Source: Mycobacterium sp. M26
Lineage (GTDB): Bacteria; Actinomycetota; Actinomycetes; Mycobacteriales; Mycobacteriaceae
Length of the DNA: 64,000 nt
Direction of reading: 5' to 3'
Assembly (NCBI RefSeq): GCF_001494595.1
Contig: NZ_LN929908.1
Span: 3,145,139-3,209,138, forward strand
Under the pieces are notes generated by a model. It was not told the DNA's origin. It ran no database searches and saw only the letters and a list, made by a program, of their open reading frames with translations. Below, piece after piece: positions 40,215 through 49,766 of this stretch. How positions within the stretch are numbered: the stretch's first letter is position 1; each line of letters opens with the position of its first letter. The position numbers were made by a program, and so were the translations under genes.

Positions 40215-41084
40215 ATGCGCAGACTTCTGGCGAGCGCGACGACGGCGCTGATACTGCTCACCTCCACCGCAGGCATCGCCTCCGCTGACACCGACCAGCC
40301 GCCCGGCTCCCTACCGATACCTGACGGCCCCGCGCCGGCCTGGATCATCGCCGACATGGACACCGGCCAGGTGCTGGCCGGACGCGACATGTACGCACCG
40401 CATCCGCCGGCCAGCACCATCAAGACGCTGCTCGCGCTGACGGCCCTCGACGAGGTGGACCTCAATGCCACCGTGGTGGCCACCGACGCCGCCACTCGAG
40501 TGGAGTGCAACTGCGCCGGCGTGAAGCCGGGACGCAGTTACACCGCGCGCCAGCTCCTTGACGCCGTGCTGCTGGTGTCGGGCAATGACGCGGCAAATAC
40601 GCTGGCCGACATGCTCGGTGGCTATCAGGCCGCCGTCGACAAGATGAACGCCAAGGCTGCCTCGATCGGCGCGACCAACACCCACGCCACCTCCCCGTCG
40701 GGGTTGGACGGTCCCGGCGGACCGGGCTGGACCACCCCGCATGACCTGGCGGCCATCTTCCGCGCCGCGATGGCCAACCCCGTGTTCGCCGAAATCACGG
40801 CACAGCCGGTGGCGATGTTCCCCACCGACACCGGCGACAAGCCGTTGGTCAACCAGGACGAGTTGCTGGTGCGCTACCCCGGTGCAATCGGCGGCAAGAC
40901 CGGGTTCACCGACGCCGCCCGCAAGACGTTCGTCGGTGCCGCCGACCGCGACGGCCGCCGCTTGGTGATCGCCATGATGTACGGGCTCATCCACGAAGGC
41001 GGCCCGACGTACTGGGATCAAGCGGCGATGCTGCTGGACTGGGGCTTCGCCCAGAACCGTTCCGCCAGCGTCGCGACGTTGTAG
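40215..41084 (+). CDS. dacB2: D-alanyl-D-alanine carboxypeptidase (DacB2)
   Basis: This 289-residue exported penicillin-binding protein trims the terminal D-Ala of peptidoglycan stem peptides. A signal peptide ends near residue 24 (ASADT). Active-site motifs are SxxK in PASTIKTL, SGN in VSGNDAANT and KTG in GGKTGFTD. Sequence and place match M. tuberculosis Rv2911. The stop TAG abuts the convergent MPT63-like stop with no spacer (TAGCTA). Confidence 0.94.
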   Translation: MRRLLASATTALILLTSTAGIASADTDQPPGSLPIPDGPAPAWIIADMDTGQVLAGRDMYAPHPPASTIKTLLALTALDEVDLNATVVATDAATRVECNCAGVKPGRSYTARQLLDAVLLVSGNDAANTLADMLGGYQAAVDKMNAKAASIGATNTHATSPSGLDGPGGPGWTTPHDLAAIFRAAMANPVFAEITAQPVAMFPTDTGDKPLVNQDELLVRYPGAIGGKTGFTDAARKTFVGAADRDGRRLVIAMMYGLIHEGGPTYWDQAAMLLDWGFAQNRSASVATL

Positions 41085-41720
41085 CTAGCGGCGTCCGCCC
41101 TCGCCGCCACCGTTGAAGCCGGGCTGGGCGACTTCGCTCTCGTTCAGCTGGTACGGCGAGGAGGCGATGTCATTGGGGGTGGCGACGATGGCCGCATCAC
41201 CTTCGGCCGGCATCGGAGCTGCTGCACCCGCCTGCGCATCCGGGATCACCTGCGAATTCTCGGTCGCGTCCACCGGTCCGGTGTCACTACCGGCCTGACC
41301 CGGTACCCAGGCGAGGATGTCGCGGACTCCGTCGTTCCAGACGACGCTGTTGGGAACGTCGCCGACGACGTCGAAGTAGAGCTTGCCGGCGTTCGACGCA
41401 CCCCAGATCGAGGGGTAGAAATCGCCGGACTGGGCACGCGCGCCGAACCGCTCGATGAACGGCGGATAGTTGCCGCCGAACCCGTCAATCTTCAGCGTGG
41501 CCGCGTAGAGCCTGCCGTTGTGCGGCACCGGGTCTGAGCTGGGTGCCAGCGTGCCCACGGTGTAGCCGATGTACGGCAGCCCGTTGGGTCCGTTCAGCTG
41601 CTCCTGCACACCGAACACATTGATGCTGTCGGTCGCCGACGCCGTCGCGGCGTTGACGGCGGCGAGTCCGAACGTCACCGCGGTGGCGGCTACGACTCCG
41701 GCCAGTTTCGCGATCTTCAC
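41085..41720 (-). CDS. Secreted MPT63/DUF1942-like immunoglobulin-fold protein
   Basis: This 211-residue protein has a signal peptide (residues 1-30, ending ASAT) and a beta-sandwich whose segment GKLYFDVVGDVPNSVVWNDG resembles MPT63 (GKIYFDVTG...). A Pro/Ala/Glu-rich tail and glycine-rich end (residues 155-211) extend beyond the usual MPT63 length of about 130 mature residues. It is secreted; the function of the family is unknown. It stands divergent to the second DacB gene. Confidence 0.85.
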   Translation of the reverse strand: MKIAKLAGVVAATAVTFGLAAVNAATASATDSINVFGVQEQLNGPNGLPYIGYTVGTLAPSSDPVPHNGRLYAATLKIDGFGGNYPPFIERFGARAQSGDFYPSIWGASNAGKLYFDVVGDVPNSVVWNDGVRDILAWVPGQAGSDTGPVDATENSQVIPDAQAGAAAPMPAEGDAAIVATPNDIASSPYQLNESEVAQPGFNGGGEGGRR

Positions 41721-41878
41721 AGTGCCTCCCTTACCTGGTCAATGCAGATATCCCCCGGTGTACGTCTGTGCAAACGATACTGCCGACGAGACCACCACCA
41801 TGGGGAAATGGCGACTGCGACCATTCGGAGACCTTGCCGAACCCGTACCGCGTTCTTGCCCACCTAGCCTCGGCAAAC

Positions 41879-42730
41879 GTGCGTGTGTTCTCCGGGTGGT
41901 TGCGCCGTTCCGCGGTGGCAATCGTGGCGGGGTCGGTGGCCATCGCCTCAGCCCCACCCGGCGCGGCCGAACCGTTGCCCGGGGCGGCGGTCATCGCCAC
42001 CCCGGCAGGGCCCGCGCGGGCGTCGTTGGTCGCCGATCTGGATAGTGGCCGCATCTACGGCGGCCGTGATCCCTACGGCGCGTACGCGCCCGCGAGCACC
42101 ATCAAGCCGCTGCTGGCCATGGTCGTGATGGACCTGGTCAACCCGGCCGCCGCGATGCGCGCGACAGCGGCCAACACCGACGTCGAATGTTCCTGCGTCG
42201 GGCTGGTGCCGGGTGCGGTGTACACCGCGCGGCAGCTGCTCGACGCGCTGCTCATGGTGTCGGGCAACGATGCCGCCAACGCGCTGGCCGACATGGTCGG
42301 CGGCTACCAGGTCGCGATCCAGCGGATGAACGTCAAGGCCTACCAACTGGGAGCCCGCAGTACGCGGGCGGGTTCACCGTCCGGTCTGGACGGGCCGGGC
42401 TGGGAGTCGGTGACCACGCCGCACGATCTGGCAGTGATCTATCGCGCCGCACTGAACTATCCGCTGTTCACCCAGATCATCCATCAGAGCACCGCGTTGT
42501 TCCCCGACGGCAAGGGCGGCGCCAAGCAGATCGCCAGCCACGACCGCCTGCTGTCGAGCTATCCCGGATTCATCGGCGGCAAGACCGGTTTCACCAACCT
42601 GGCCAAGGAGACCTACGTCGCCATGGCGCAGCGCGGCGGCAGGCGCGTGATCGCGGTGATGATGTACAGCGACGATGCGCTGTGGGATCAGGGCCGGGCA
42701 TTGCTGGATTGGGGCTTCGCCCAGCAGTAG
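41879..42730 (+). CDS. Second D-Ala-D-Ala carboxypeptidase, DacB2 paralogue
   Basis: This exported protein of about 283 residues has SxxK in PASTIKPL, SGN in VSGNDAANA and KTG in GGKTGFTN. It is clearly a paralogue of the DacB2 encoded at 40215, sharing VECxCxGxxPGxxYTARQLLDA. A signal sequence starts near FSGWLRRSAVAIVAG. No strong ribosome-binding site decides between GTG 41879 and GTG 41885; the frame is open to 41768. It precedes the HNH gene by 36 bp. Confidence 0.87.
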   Translation: MRVFSGWLRRSAVAIVAGSVAIASAPPGAAEPLPGAAVIATPAGPARASLVADLDSGRIYGGRDPYGAYAPASTIKPLLAMVVMDLVNPAAAMRATAANTDVECSCVGLVPGAVYTARQLLDALLMVSGNDAANALADMVGGYQVAIQRMNVKAYQLGARSTRAGSPSGLDGPGWESVTTPHDLAVIYRAALNYPLFTQIIHQSTALFPDGKGGAKQIASHDRLLSSYPGFIGGKTGFTNLAKETYVAMAQRGGRRVIAVMMYSDDALWDQGRALLDWGFAQQ

Positions 42731-42760
42731 CGGTTCTTGTCGGTGGCCGCTTGTAGTGTT

Positions 42761-42776
42761 TCGAACATGCGTTCGA
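42761..42776. promoter_or_regulatory. SOS (LexA) box overlapping the HNH gene start
   Basis: TCGAACATGCGTTCGA is a perfect TCGAAC-N4-GTTCGA mycobacterial SOS box. The ATG of the 13E12-family gene (42767-42769) lies inside it, so LexA would cover the start codon. I recall the same arrangement in other 13E12 genes of M. tuberculosis. Confidence 0.85.
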
Positions 42777-44113
42777 TCATGGCGGTTCTCGACGACCTCG
42801 ACAGTGTTGTCGAGGAACTCGCCGCCGCCGATCTGGACACCGTCGACGCCGTGACGCGCTACCACGTCCTCGATCGCCTGGAAACCGCCCGCCGTCGCCA
42901 AACCGCTGTCGCCCACGACCATCTCGCGCGGCTCGAACACGTTCCCGGCTGCCCACCGCCACCGATCAGCCTGGCCGATGTCCTGCGCATCAGCCGCACC
43001 GAAGCCCGCCGCAGAATGCGCGACGCCGAGCAGCTGTCCGACCGCACCACTCTGACCGGCCAGCCACTGGCACCGCTGCTGCCGGCCACCTCAGCGGTGT
43101 GGCATCGGGGTCTGCTTGATGCCGAGCACCTTCGGGTCATCCAGAAGTTCTTTCGCGATCTGCCCGACCATGTGCCTCCCGCCGAGATCGAGAAGGCCGA
43201 AACCGCGCTGGCCGGGCATGCGGTGAACCTGCGTCCGGACCAGTTGGAGAAAGTCGCCAACCGGCTCGCTCTCACCCTGAATCCCGATGGCACGTTCAGC
43301 GACGACGACCGTGCCCGCAAGCGCGGGTTCACCTGGTGCGGCGGCCAACGCGCGGACGGCATGAGTGTCGGCAAGCTCATCGCCAACCCGGAACTGCGGG
43401 CCCTGCTGGACGCCTGGTTCGCCAAGTTCGCCGCACCCGGGATGTGCAACCCCGACGACCAGTCACCCACCGTCACAACCGAACCCACCGAGGATGTCGT
43501 CGAGCGCGACAGTCGCAGCCACACCCAGCGCCAGCACGACGCCTTGACCGCCCTGGTCCGCAGCCAGCTCGGCAACCCCACTCTCGGGCAGCACAACGGG
43601 CTGCCGGTCACCGTCATCGTCTCGGCCACCCTGCACGACCTTCAGGCCAAGACCGGACACGCCGTCACCGCCGGCGGCACCCTGCTCCCGATCGCTGATG
43701 TGATCAGGATGGCCACCCACGCGTATCACTACCTGGCGCTGTTCGACGGTGTCAACGGACAGGCGCTCTGGCTGGGCCGCACCAAACGGCTGGCCAGCGG
43801 TGATCAGCGAATCATGTTGCACAGCAAGGACCGTGGTTGCACTCGGCCGGGTTGTGACGCCCCCGGCTACCGCACCGAAGTGCATCACATCGACGAATGG
43901 GCCAAGGGTGGGCAGACCAACATCGACAAGCTCACCCAAGCCTGCCAGGCCGATCACAAGTTGCTCGACGAAGGCTGGTGCGTGCGCGCCCGCGCCGATG
44001 GGACCGTCGAATGGATTCCGCCACCGCAACTTCCGTTCGATGGCGGCGGCGTCAACACCTATCACCACCCCGAACGGCTCGTCGACCGCAGCGACGACAA
44101 TGACGCGGCATGA
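42767..44113 (+). CDS. 13E12-family DUF222/HNH endonuclease
   Basis: This 448-residue protein has an N-terminal DUF222 helical region (to about 300) and a C-terminal HNH domain: CTRPGCDAPGYRTEVHHIDEW, then KGGQTNIDKLTQACQADHKLLDEG. The paired cysteines and HH...N...H pattern fit a zinc-stabilised nuclease. These genes occur as repeats in mycobacteria. MRSIMAVLDD starts within the SOS box; ATG 42779 is an alternative. It is probably induced by DNA damage. I see no flanking inverted repeats, so there is no evidence of present mobility. Confidence 0.9.
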   Translation: MRSIMAVLDDLDSVVEELAAADLDTVDAVTRYHVLDRLETARRRQTAVAHDHLARLEHVPGCPPPPISLADVLRISRTEARRRMRDAEQLSDRTTLTGQPLAPLLPATSAVWHRGLLDAEHLRVIQKFFRDLPDHVPPAEIEKAETALAGHAVNLRPDQLEKVANRLALTLNPDGTFSDDDRARKRGFTWCGGQRADGMSVGKLIANPELRALLDAWFAKFAAPGMCNPDDQSPTVTTEPTEDVVERDSRSHTQRQHDALTALVRSQLGNPTLGQHNGLPVTVIVSATLHDLQAKTGHAVTAGGTLLPIADVIRMATHAYHYLALFDGVNGQALWLGRTKRLASGDQRIMLHSKDRGCTRPGCDAPGYRTEVHHIDEWAKGGQTNIDKLTQACQADHKLLDEGWCVRARADGTVEWIPPPQLPFDGGGVNTYHHPERLVDRSDDNDAA

Positions 44114-44254
44114 CTGCGGTCCCCCGATCGGTGGACGTCGAAATCCTCCCCGCACGCACCCGGACGGTGGACAGACGTCGTGGCCGACCCCGCGCATCGT
44201 AGGCAGTACAGATCGCTGCCGAGGGGTGGCGGCACCAGCCGGAGGAGTTCCGAT

Positions 44255-44536
44255 ATGACGCGCACCACGACGTCTCTGCTAGCAGCACTCGGCGGGATGG
44301 CGGCATGTTCGCTGATTCTGGCCGGGCCGGCGGCTGCGGCAGGCCACGGCGGTCCGGGTGAGCCGGGGCCGGGCGTGGGCACGCACATCGGTGTCGAGGG
44401 CCCTTCGAGCACTCAAGCGATCGGCTACGAGCTGCCTTTGGCCCCCATCGGTGTGGCCGGTCCTGGTGAGGCAGCACCCAGCGCAGCTACTCATCTCACC
44501 AGCGGCGGAGAGCTGCCCTTCGGACCGATCGGCTAG
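44255..44536 (+). CDS. Small secreted protein with ELPxxPIG repeats
   Basis: This 93-residue protein starts at ATG 44255 with GGAGGAG seven bases upstream. Residues 1-33 form a signal peptide ending PAAAA. The mature part is Gly/Pro-rich and contains two copies of a GxELP(L/F)(A/G)PIG motif (ELPLAPIG and ELPFGPIG at the very end). I know no family. Its stop shares CTAG with the convergent amidohydrolase stop. The 141-bp gap before it (44114-44254) shows no gene. Confidence 0.7.
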   Translation: MTRTTTSLLAALGGMAACSLILAGPAAAAGHGGPGEPGPGVGTHIGVEGPSSTQAIGYELPLAPIGVAGPGEAAPSAATHLTSGGELPFGPIG

Positions 44537-45597
44537 AACACCCGCCCGCGCAGGATCACCCGATCGGGCCGGGACAGCACCGCGGCCCCGTCGCGCGGAT
44601 CCTGTTGGTAGCACAGCAGATCCGCCGATGCGCCGTGCTCCAGCGCCGGTCGTCCCAGCCAGCTTCTGGCGTCCCAGCACGCCGCGCCGAGCGCCTCGGT
44701 GGGCGTCATGCCGATGCCTTTGAGCGCGTCGACCTCGTCGGCGATCCGCCCGTGTTCGACATTGCTGCCGGCATCAGTGCCCGCATAGATCGGGATGCCG
44801 GCGTCGCGGGCGGCGGCGATGCGCTGCGGGCAGCTCGCATAGAGCTCGCGCATGTGGGTGGCGTAGACCGGGAATTTGCTTGCGGCGTCGGCGAAATCGG
44901 GGAAGTTCTCGATATTGATCAGGGTGGGCACCAGGGCGGTTCCGTGCTCGACCATCATGGCGATGGTGTCGTCGGTCAGGCCGGTGCCGTGCTCGATACA
45001 GTCGATACCCGCCGCGATGAGCCCCGGCAGAGCATCCTCACCGAACACGTGGGCGGTCACTCGGGCACCCGCCGCATGGGCGGCGTCGATGGCGGCACGC
45101 AGCACGTCGTCGGACCACAGCGGGGCCAGATCCCCCACCGATCGGTCGATCCAGTCCCCGACGAGTTTCACCCAGCCGTCCCCGCGGCGGGCCTGTTCGG
45201 CCAGCGCCTCGGTCAGCTGCCATTCGTCCTCGAGCTCGACGGCGAAACCGCGGCCGTAGCGCTTGGGCCTGGCTAAGTGCTTGCCCGCCCGGATGATTCG
45301 CGGCAGATCATGGTGGCCATCGATGCTGCGGGTGTCGGTGGGCGATCCGCAGTCGCGCAGCAGCAGCGCCCCGACAGCGCGTTCGGCTTCGGCTTGCGGG
45401 ATCACGTCGTCTAGCGGCATCTCCCCGTGCGGCCCGAGGCCCACATGGCAATGGGCGTCGACCAGGCCCGGGATGATCCAACCGCCGTCCCAAATAGTGT
45501 CGGCGCCCGCGACGGGCTCACTGCGCAGCACTCCGTCGGCGATCCACCACTCGACGGGCTCGCCGTCGGGCAGGCCGCGACCGCGAACGTGCAGCAC
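44533..45597 (-). CDS. Amidohydrolase (imidazolonepropionase-like)
   Basis: This 354-residue metal-dependent hydrolase has the N-terminal small barrel, VDAHCHVG for the first ligands, VTAHVFGED and CIEHGTG for histidine ligands, and GTDAGSN for the late aspartate. It resembles M. tuberculosis Rv2915c, next to ffh, as I recall. The start is 1 bp from the ffh stop, so the two genes are probably co-transcribed. The substrate is unknown. Confidence 0.88.
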   Translation of the reverse strand: MLHVRGRGLPDGEPVEWWIADGVLRSEPVAGADTIWDGGWIIPGLVDAHCHVGLGPHGEMPLDDVIPQAEAERAVGALLLRDCGSPTDTRSIDGHHDLPRIIRAGKHLARPKRYGRGFAVELEDEWQLTEALAEQARRGDGWVKLVGDWIDRSVGDLAPLWSDDVLRAAIDAAHAAGARVTAHVFGEDALPGLIAAGIDCIEHGTGLTDDTIAMMVEHGTALVPTLINIENFPDFADAASKFPVYATHMRELYASCPQRIAAARDAGIPIYAGTDAGSNVEHGRIADEVDALKGIGMTPTEALGAACWDARSWLGRPALEHGASADLLCYQQDPRDGAAVLSRPDRVILRGRVF

Positions 45598-45598
45598 G

Positions 45599-47167
45599 CT
45601 ACTGCTTGCCGGGGAACTTCAGCTTGGACAGATCGAAATCGGCCAGGCCGGGCGGCAACTCGTTGAGGCCTTCGGGCATCCCGGACAGATCGGGGAACCC
45701 GCCGGGCATACCGCCGGCGAGCAACGGGTTCCGGGTCTTGGGCGGCGTCGGCCCGCGTCCACCCTTCTTCTTGCCGGCTTGCTTGTTCTTGCCCTTGGCC
45801 GCCTTCTTCGAGGAGCGGCGCCCGAAGGGCATGCCCATGGCTCCTGCCATCTGCGACATCATCTTGCGCGCCTCGAAGAACCGGTCGACGAGCTGGTTGA
45901 CCTCCGACACGCTGACGCCCGATCCGTTGGCGATCCGCAGCCGGCGCGAAGCGTTGATGATCTTCGGGTCGGCCCGCTCCTCGGGAGTCATCCCGCGGAT
46001 GATCGCCTGCAGCCGGTCCAGCTGCTTGTCGTCGACAGCGGCCAGCGCGTCCTTCATCTGACCGGCCCCGGGCAGCATGCCCAGCAGGTTGCCGATCGGC
46101 CCCATCTTGCGGATGGCCAGCATCTGCTCGAGGAAGTCCTCCAGCGTCAGCTCGCCGGAGCCGATCTTGGCGGCGGCCTCCTCGGCCTTCTTCTGGTCGA
46201 AAACCTGCTCGGCCTGCTCGATGAGGGACAGCACATCGCCCATGCCGAGGATGCGGCTGGCCATCCGGTCGGGATGGAAGACGTCGAAGTCCTCGAGCTT
46301 CTCACCGGTCGACGCGAACAGGATCGGCACACCGGTGACCTCGCGCACCGACAGGGCAGCGCCACCGCGGGCATCGCCGTCGAGCTTGGTGAGCACCACG
46401 CCGGTGAACCCGACGCCGGCGCCGAACGCCTCGGCGGTGGCCACGGCGTCTTGGCCGATCATCGCGTCGAGCACAAACAGCGTTTCGTCGGGCTGGACGG
46501 CGTCACGGATCGCAGCGGCCTGTGCCATCAGGACGTCGTCGATACCGAGCCGGCCCGCTGTGTCGACGACGACGACGTCGAAGTGCTTGGCCTTGGCCTC
46601 GGCCAGGCCTGCCGCGGCGACGGCCACCGGGTCACCCGGACCGGCACCGGCGATCTCGTCGGCATCGGGTGCGGTGCCCGGGTGCGGGGCGAAGACGCTG
46701 ACGCCGGCACGCTCACCGACGATCTTGAGCTGGTTGACCGCACCGGGGCGCTGCAGGTCGCAGGCCACCAGGAGCGGGGTGTGGCCCTGGCCCTTGAGCC
46801 ATTTGGCCAGCTTGCCGGCCAAAGTGGTCTTACCGGCGCCCTGCAGACCGGCCAGCATGATGACGGTCGGCGGGTTCTTGGCGAAGGCCAGCTGGCGGGT
46901 CTGGCCACCGAGGATGCCGATGAGCTCCTCGTTGACGATCTTGACGACCTGCTGGGCGGGGTTCAGCGCGGCCGAGACCTCGGCCCCCTTGGCCCGCTCC
47001 TTGATGCGGTTGACGAACGCGCGGACCACCGGCAGCGAGACGTCGGCCTCGAGCAGGGCCAGCCGGATCTCGCGGGTGGTGGCGTCGATGTCGGCGTCGG
47101 TCAGCCGGCCTTTGCCGCGCAGGCCCGCGAGCGCACCGGTCAACCGGTCGGACAGGGATTCAAACAC
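45599..47167 (-). CDS. ffh: Signal recognition particle protein Ffh
   Basis: This 522-residue SRP54 GTPase targets nascent membrane proteins. The N domain (1-90) is followed by the G domain with GLQGAGKTTLAGKLA, DTAGRLG and TKLDGDARGG, and a methionine-rich M domain (300-430; EQMLAIRKMG). A Lys/Gly/Pro-rich tail of about 70 residues with several Met (KKAAKGKNKQAGKK) is longer than in E. coli. Its receptor FtsY is encoded at 51668-52990. Confidence 0.97.
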   Translation of the reverse strand: MFESLSDRLTGALAGLRGKGRLTDADIDATTREIRLALLEADVSLPVVRAFVNRIKERAKGAEVSAALNPAQQVVKIVNEELIGILGGQTRQLAFAKNPPTVIMLAGLQGAGKTTLAGKLAKWLKGQGHTPLLVACDLQRPGAVNQLKIVGERAGVSVFAPHPGTAPDADEIAGAGPGDPVAVAAAGLAEAKAKHFDVVVVDTAGRLGIDDVLMAQAAAIRDAVQPDETLFVLDAMIGQDAVATAEAFGAGVGFTGVVLTKLDGDARGGAALSVREVTGVPILFASTGEKLEDFDVFHPDRMASRILGMGDVLSLIEQAEQVFDQKKAEEAAAKIGSGELTLEDFLEQMLAIRKMGPIGNLLGMLPGAGQMKDALAAVDDKQLDRLQAIIRGMTPEERADPKIINASRRLRIANGSGVSVSEVNQLVDRFFEARKMMSQMAGAMGMPFGRRSSKKAAKGKNKQAGKKKGGRGPTPPKTRNPLLAGGMPGGFPDLSGMPEGLNELPPGLADFDLSKLKFPGKQ

Positions 47168-47210
47168 GTCGTAAGCCTATCTGGACCGTGGCGGGCGATT
47201 CGCGGCGACG

Positions 47211-49694
47211 CTAGCTGGCTTCTTCGACCGGCTTGGCCGGCGTCACCACGGGAAGCACCGCGTAGAGCTCGCGCTCCAGCGTGGCGCGGACGTCGTCGAC
47301 CGAGCTCAGCGCCGGGACGGTGATGCCGAACACGTCCACCACGGAAGAACCCAGCGTGGTGATCTTGGCCCACGCGATGTCCACCCCGGCCCGTTCGAAG
47401 ACGTTCGTCAGCATTGCGAGGAGTCCGGTGCGGTCGGTGGTGCGGATCTCGACCAGCAGCTGGCCCGGGCCGATGCCGTCGCGCCACAGGATGCGGGGCG
47501 GCGCGGGGGCGGAGTTGACCGGCACCGCCGGCTTGGACTCCCCGACCCGTCCGGTCCCGTACTGGGCGGCCTCCCGATCCCGCTTCTCCAGCGATGCGAT
47601 CACGTCGAGTTCGCCGTCGAGCGCGAGGATGAACTGCTGGCGCAGCAGTTCGGCGGCCGGTGGTGAACCGAAGTGCGGCGACACCACGAACGTGTTGATC
47701 GCCGCGCCACTGGAGCTGTTGATGGCCGCGGAGTGCACCCGCAGCGAGTTCAGGGCGAGCACACCGGCGGCCTTGGACAGCAGGCCGCGCCGGTCCGGGG
47801 CGATCACCGTGACGTTGTAGGTGTGCGTGGTCTCCCCCGGCGTCATCTCGACGTGCACACCGTGGTCGGCAGCCAGCGAAAGATGATGGGGATCAATGGG
47901 ATCGGCTTGTGGTAGCGGCTCGCCGGCGATCACCAGGCGGCAGCGCCGTACCAGGTCGCCGATCAGCGACGCCTTCCAGTCGCCCCAGACGCCGGGCCCG
48001 GTGGCCAGCGAATCCGCCTCGGCCAGCGCGTCGAGCAGTTCCAGCAGCACCGGATCGCCGCCCAGCGCGTCGAGCACGTCGGCGATGGTCTGCGGATTCT
48101 GCAGATCTTTGCGGGTCGCCGTGTCCGGCAACAGCAGGTGGTAGCGCACGATCGCCGAGAGCAGGTCGATATCCGACGGCCACAAACCCAGCCGGGTGCC
48201 CACCTGAACGGCGAGCTCGGCGCCGATCACGCTGTGGTCCCCGCCGCGGCCCTTACCGATGTCGTGCAGCAGCGCACCGAGCACCAGCAGGTCCGGTCGA
48301 GAGACCCGGGTAGTGAAAGCACTTGCCCGCGAGACGGTTTCGACCAGATGCCGGTCCACGGTCCAGATGTGGATGACGTCGCGCGGCGGCAGGTCGCGCA
48401 CCGCGCCCCATTCGGGGAACAGCCGCCCCCATAGGCCGGTCCGGTCCAGTGCCTCGACCGTGGCGACCGTGGTCGGACCGGCGGCCAGCAGGACCAGCAG
48501 ATCTTTGAGCGCGTCACGGGGCCATGGCGTGCGCAGTTCCGGCGCCGAGTCGGCGAGCCGGCTCAGGGTGGACCCGGAGATCGGCAGGCCGGTGGTGGCC
48601 GAGGCGGCCGCCACCCGCAGTATCAGGCCGGGGTCACGTTCGGGGCGGGCGTCGCGGGCCAGGATCACCTCGCCGGCGTACTCGATGACACCCTCGTCGA
48701 GCGGTCGGCGGACCGGGCGGCGCAGGGCCGAAAGCCCGCGCCGGGGAAGCGCATTGGCTGCGGTGCGCAGGCCCGCGTCGACGTAGTAGCTGATGGTTCG
48801 GGCGGCATCGGAGAGCACCCGGGCAAGGTCGAAACGGTCGCCGATGCGCAGCGAGGCGCCGATCTCGTCGGCGTACTGGGCGAGCAACTGGTCCCGGCCG
48901 CGCTTGGACACCCGATGCAGTTCGGTGCGCACGTTGAGCAGTGCGAGATGGGCACCGCCGAGCGAACCCGTCGGTGAGGCCAGCGAATGGCTCGGGTAGA
49001 CGTCGGCGAGTTGGGCGATGGCCAGGGCGTTGAGCAACTGGACATCACGCAAGCCGCCGCGACCGCACTTGAGGTCCGGTTCGGCGCGGTGCGCGATCTG
49101 GCCGCTGCGCTGCCAGCGGGCCTGGGTGTGCTCGACGAGTTCATCGAAGCGGGAGGCGATTCCGGTGCGCCACTGCCGGCGGGCACCCCCCACCAGGAGC
49201 GAGGACAGCTCGGAGTCACCGGCAATGTGGCGGACCTCGAGCATCGCCAGTCCGGCCGAGATGTCCTCCCCGGCCACCTGCAGCGCCTCGGGCACGGTCC
49301 GCACACTGTGGTCCAGCCGAATATTGGCGTCCCACAACGGATACCAGAGCATCTCGGCCACCTGGGTGACGATGTCCGGCGGCATGTTGTCGTGCAGCAG
49401 CATCAGGTCCAGATCCGAGTACGGGACCAGTTCCCGGCGACCCAGGCCGCCGGTGGCCACCAGCGCGAACCCGCTGGTGGCGGTGATGCCGATCTCGGCG
49501 GCCTTGGTGGTCAGCCAGAATTCGTGCAGATCCAGCAGGGCATCGCGCAGCGCGGCCGAGTCCAGCTGACGCTGACCGCCTTCCAGCAGCTGCTGGTTGG
49601 CCAGCGCGAGATCCTTGGCGGGCTTGAAAGAAGCCGCCGCCGGCGGCTCCCAACGGGGAGCGCCGGCGGCGGAATCTCTTGTGTGCTTTGTCAT
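47211..49694 (-). CDS. glnD: PII (de)adenylylating/uridylylating enzyme GlnD
   Basis: This 827-residue bifunctional sensor modifies the PII protein in response to glutamine. The nucleotidyltransferase motif is GGLGRRELVPYSDLDLMLLHD near residue 90. An HD domain follows with LLHDIGKGRGGDHS, and two ACT domains end the protein (TYNVTVIAPDRRGLLSKA and LLVEIRTTDRTGLLAML). In actinobacteria it usually adenylylates Tyr51 of GlnB/GlnK, which is present here. It is third in the amt-glnB-glnD order, 72 bp after glnB. Confidence 0.96.
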   Translation of the reverse strand: MTKHTRDSAAGAPRWEPPAAASFKPAKDLALANQQLLEGGQRQLDSAALRDALLDLHEFWLTTKAAEIGITATSGFALVATGGLGRRELVPYSDLDLMLLHDNMPPDIVTQVAEMLWYPLWDANIRLDHSVRTVPEALQVAGEDISAGLAMLEVRHIAGDSELSSLLVGGARRQWRTGIASRFDELVEHTQARWQRSGQIAHRAEPDLKCGRGGLRDVQLLNALAIAQLADVYPSHSLASPTGSLGGAHLALLNVRTELHRVSKRGRDQLLAQYADEIGASLRIGDRFDLARVLSDAARTISYYVDAGLRTAANALPRRGLSALRRPVRRPLDEGVIEYAGEVILARDARPERDPGLILRVAAASATTGLPISGSTLSRLADSAPELRTPWPRDALKDLLVLLAAGPTTVATVEALDRTGLWGRLFPEWGAVRDLPPRDVIHIWTVDRHLVETVSRASAFTTRVSRPDLLVLGALLHDIGKGRGGDHSVIGAELAVQVGTRLGLWPSDIDLLSAIVRYHLLLPDTATRKDLQNPQTIADVLDALGGDPVLLELLDALAEADSLATGPGVWGDWKASLIGDLVRRCRLVIAGEPLPQADPIDPHHLSLAADHGVHVEMTPGETTHTYNVTVIAPDRRGLLSKAAGVLALNSLRVHSAAINSSSGAAINTFVVSPHFGSPPAAELLRQQFILALDGELDVIASLEKRDREAAQYGTGRVGESKPAVPVNSAPAPPRILWRDGIGPGQLLVEIRTTDRTGLLAMLTNVFERAGVDIAWAKITTLGSSVVDVFGITVPALSSVDDVRATLERELYAVLPVVTPAKPVEEAS

Positions 49695-49766
49695 CTCAGT
49701 CCTCTCGCGGCCGTCGCCAACTAACGATTTCCCGGTGTGGCCGCAAGAAGACTCACATCGTGTACG

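Noticed and set aside
42737..44113. 13E12-family gene as a transposon
   Set aside because: It has an HNH nuclease domain, but I see no terminal inverted repeats, target duplications or transposase motif.
45263..47323. 686-codon plus-strand frame opposite ffh
   Set aside because: No family is recognisable, and the opposite strand encodes a complete, conserved Ffh.
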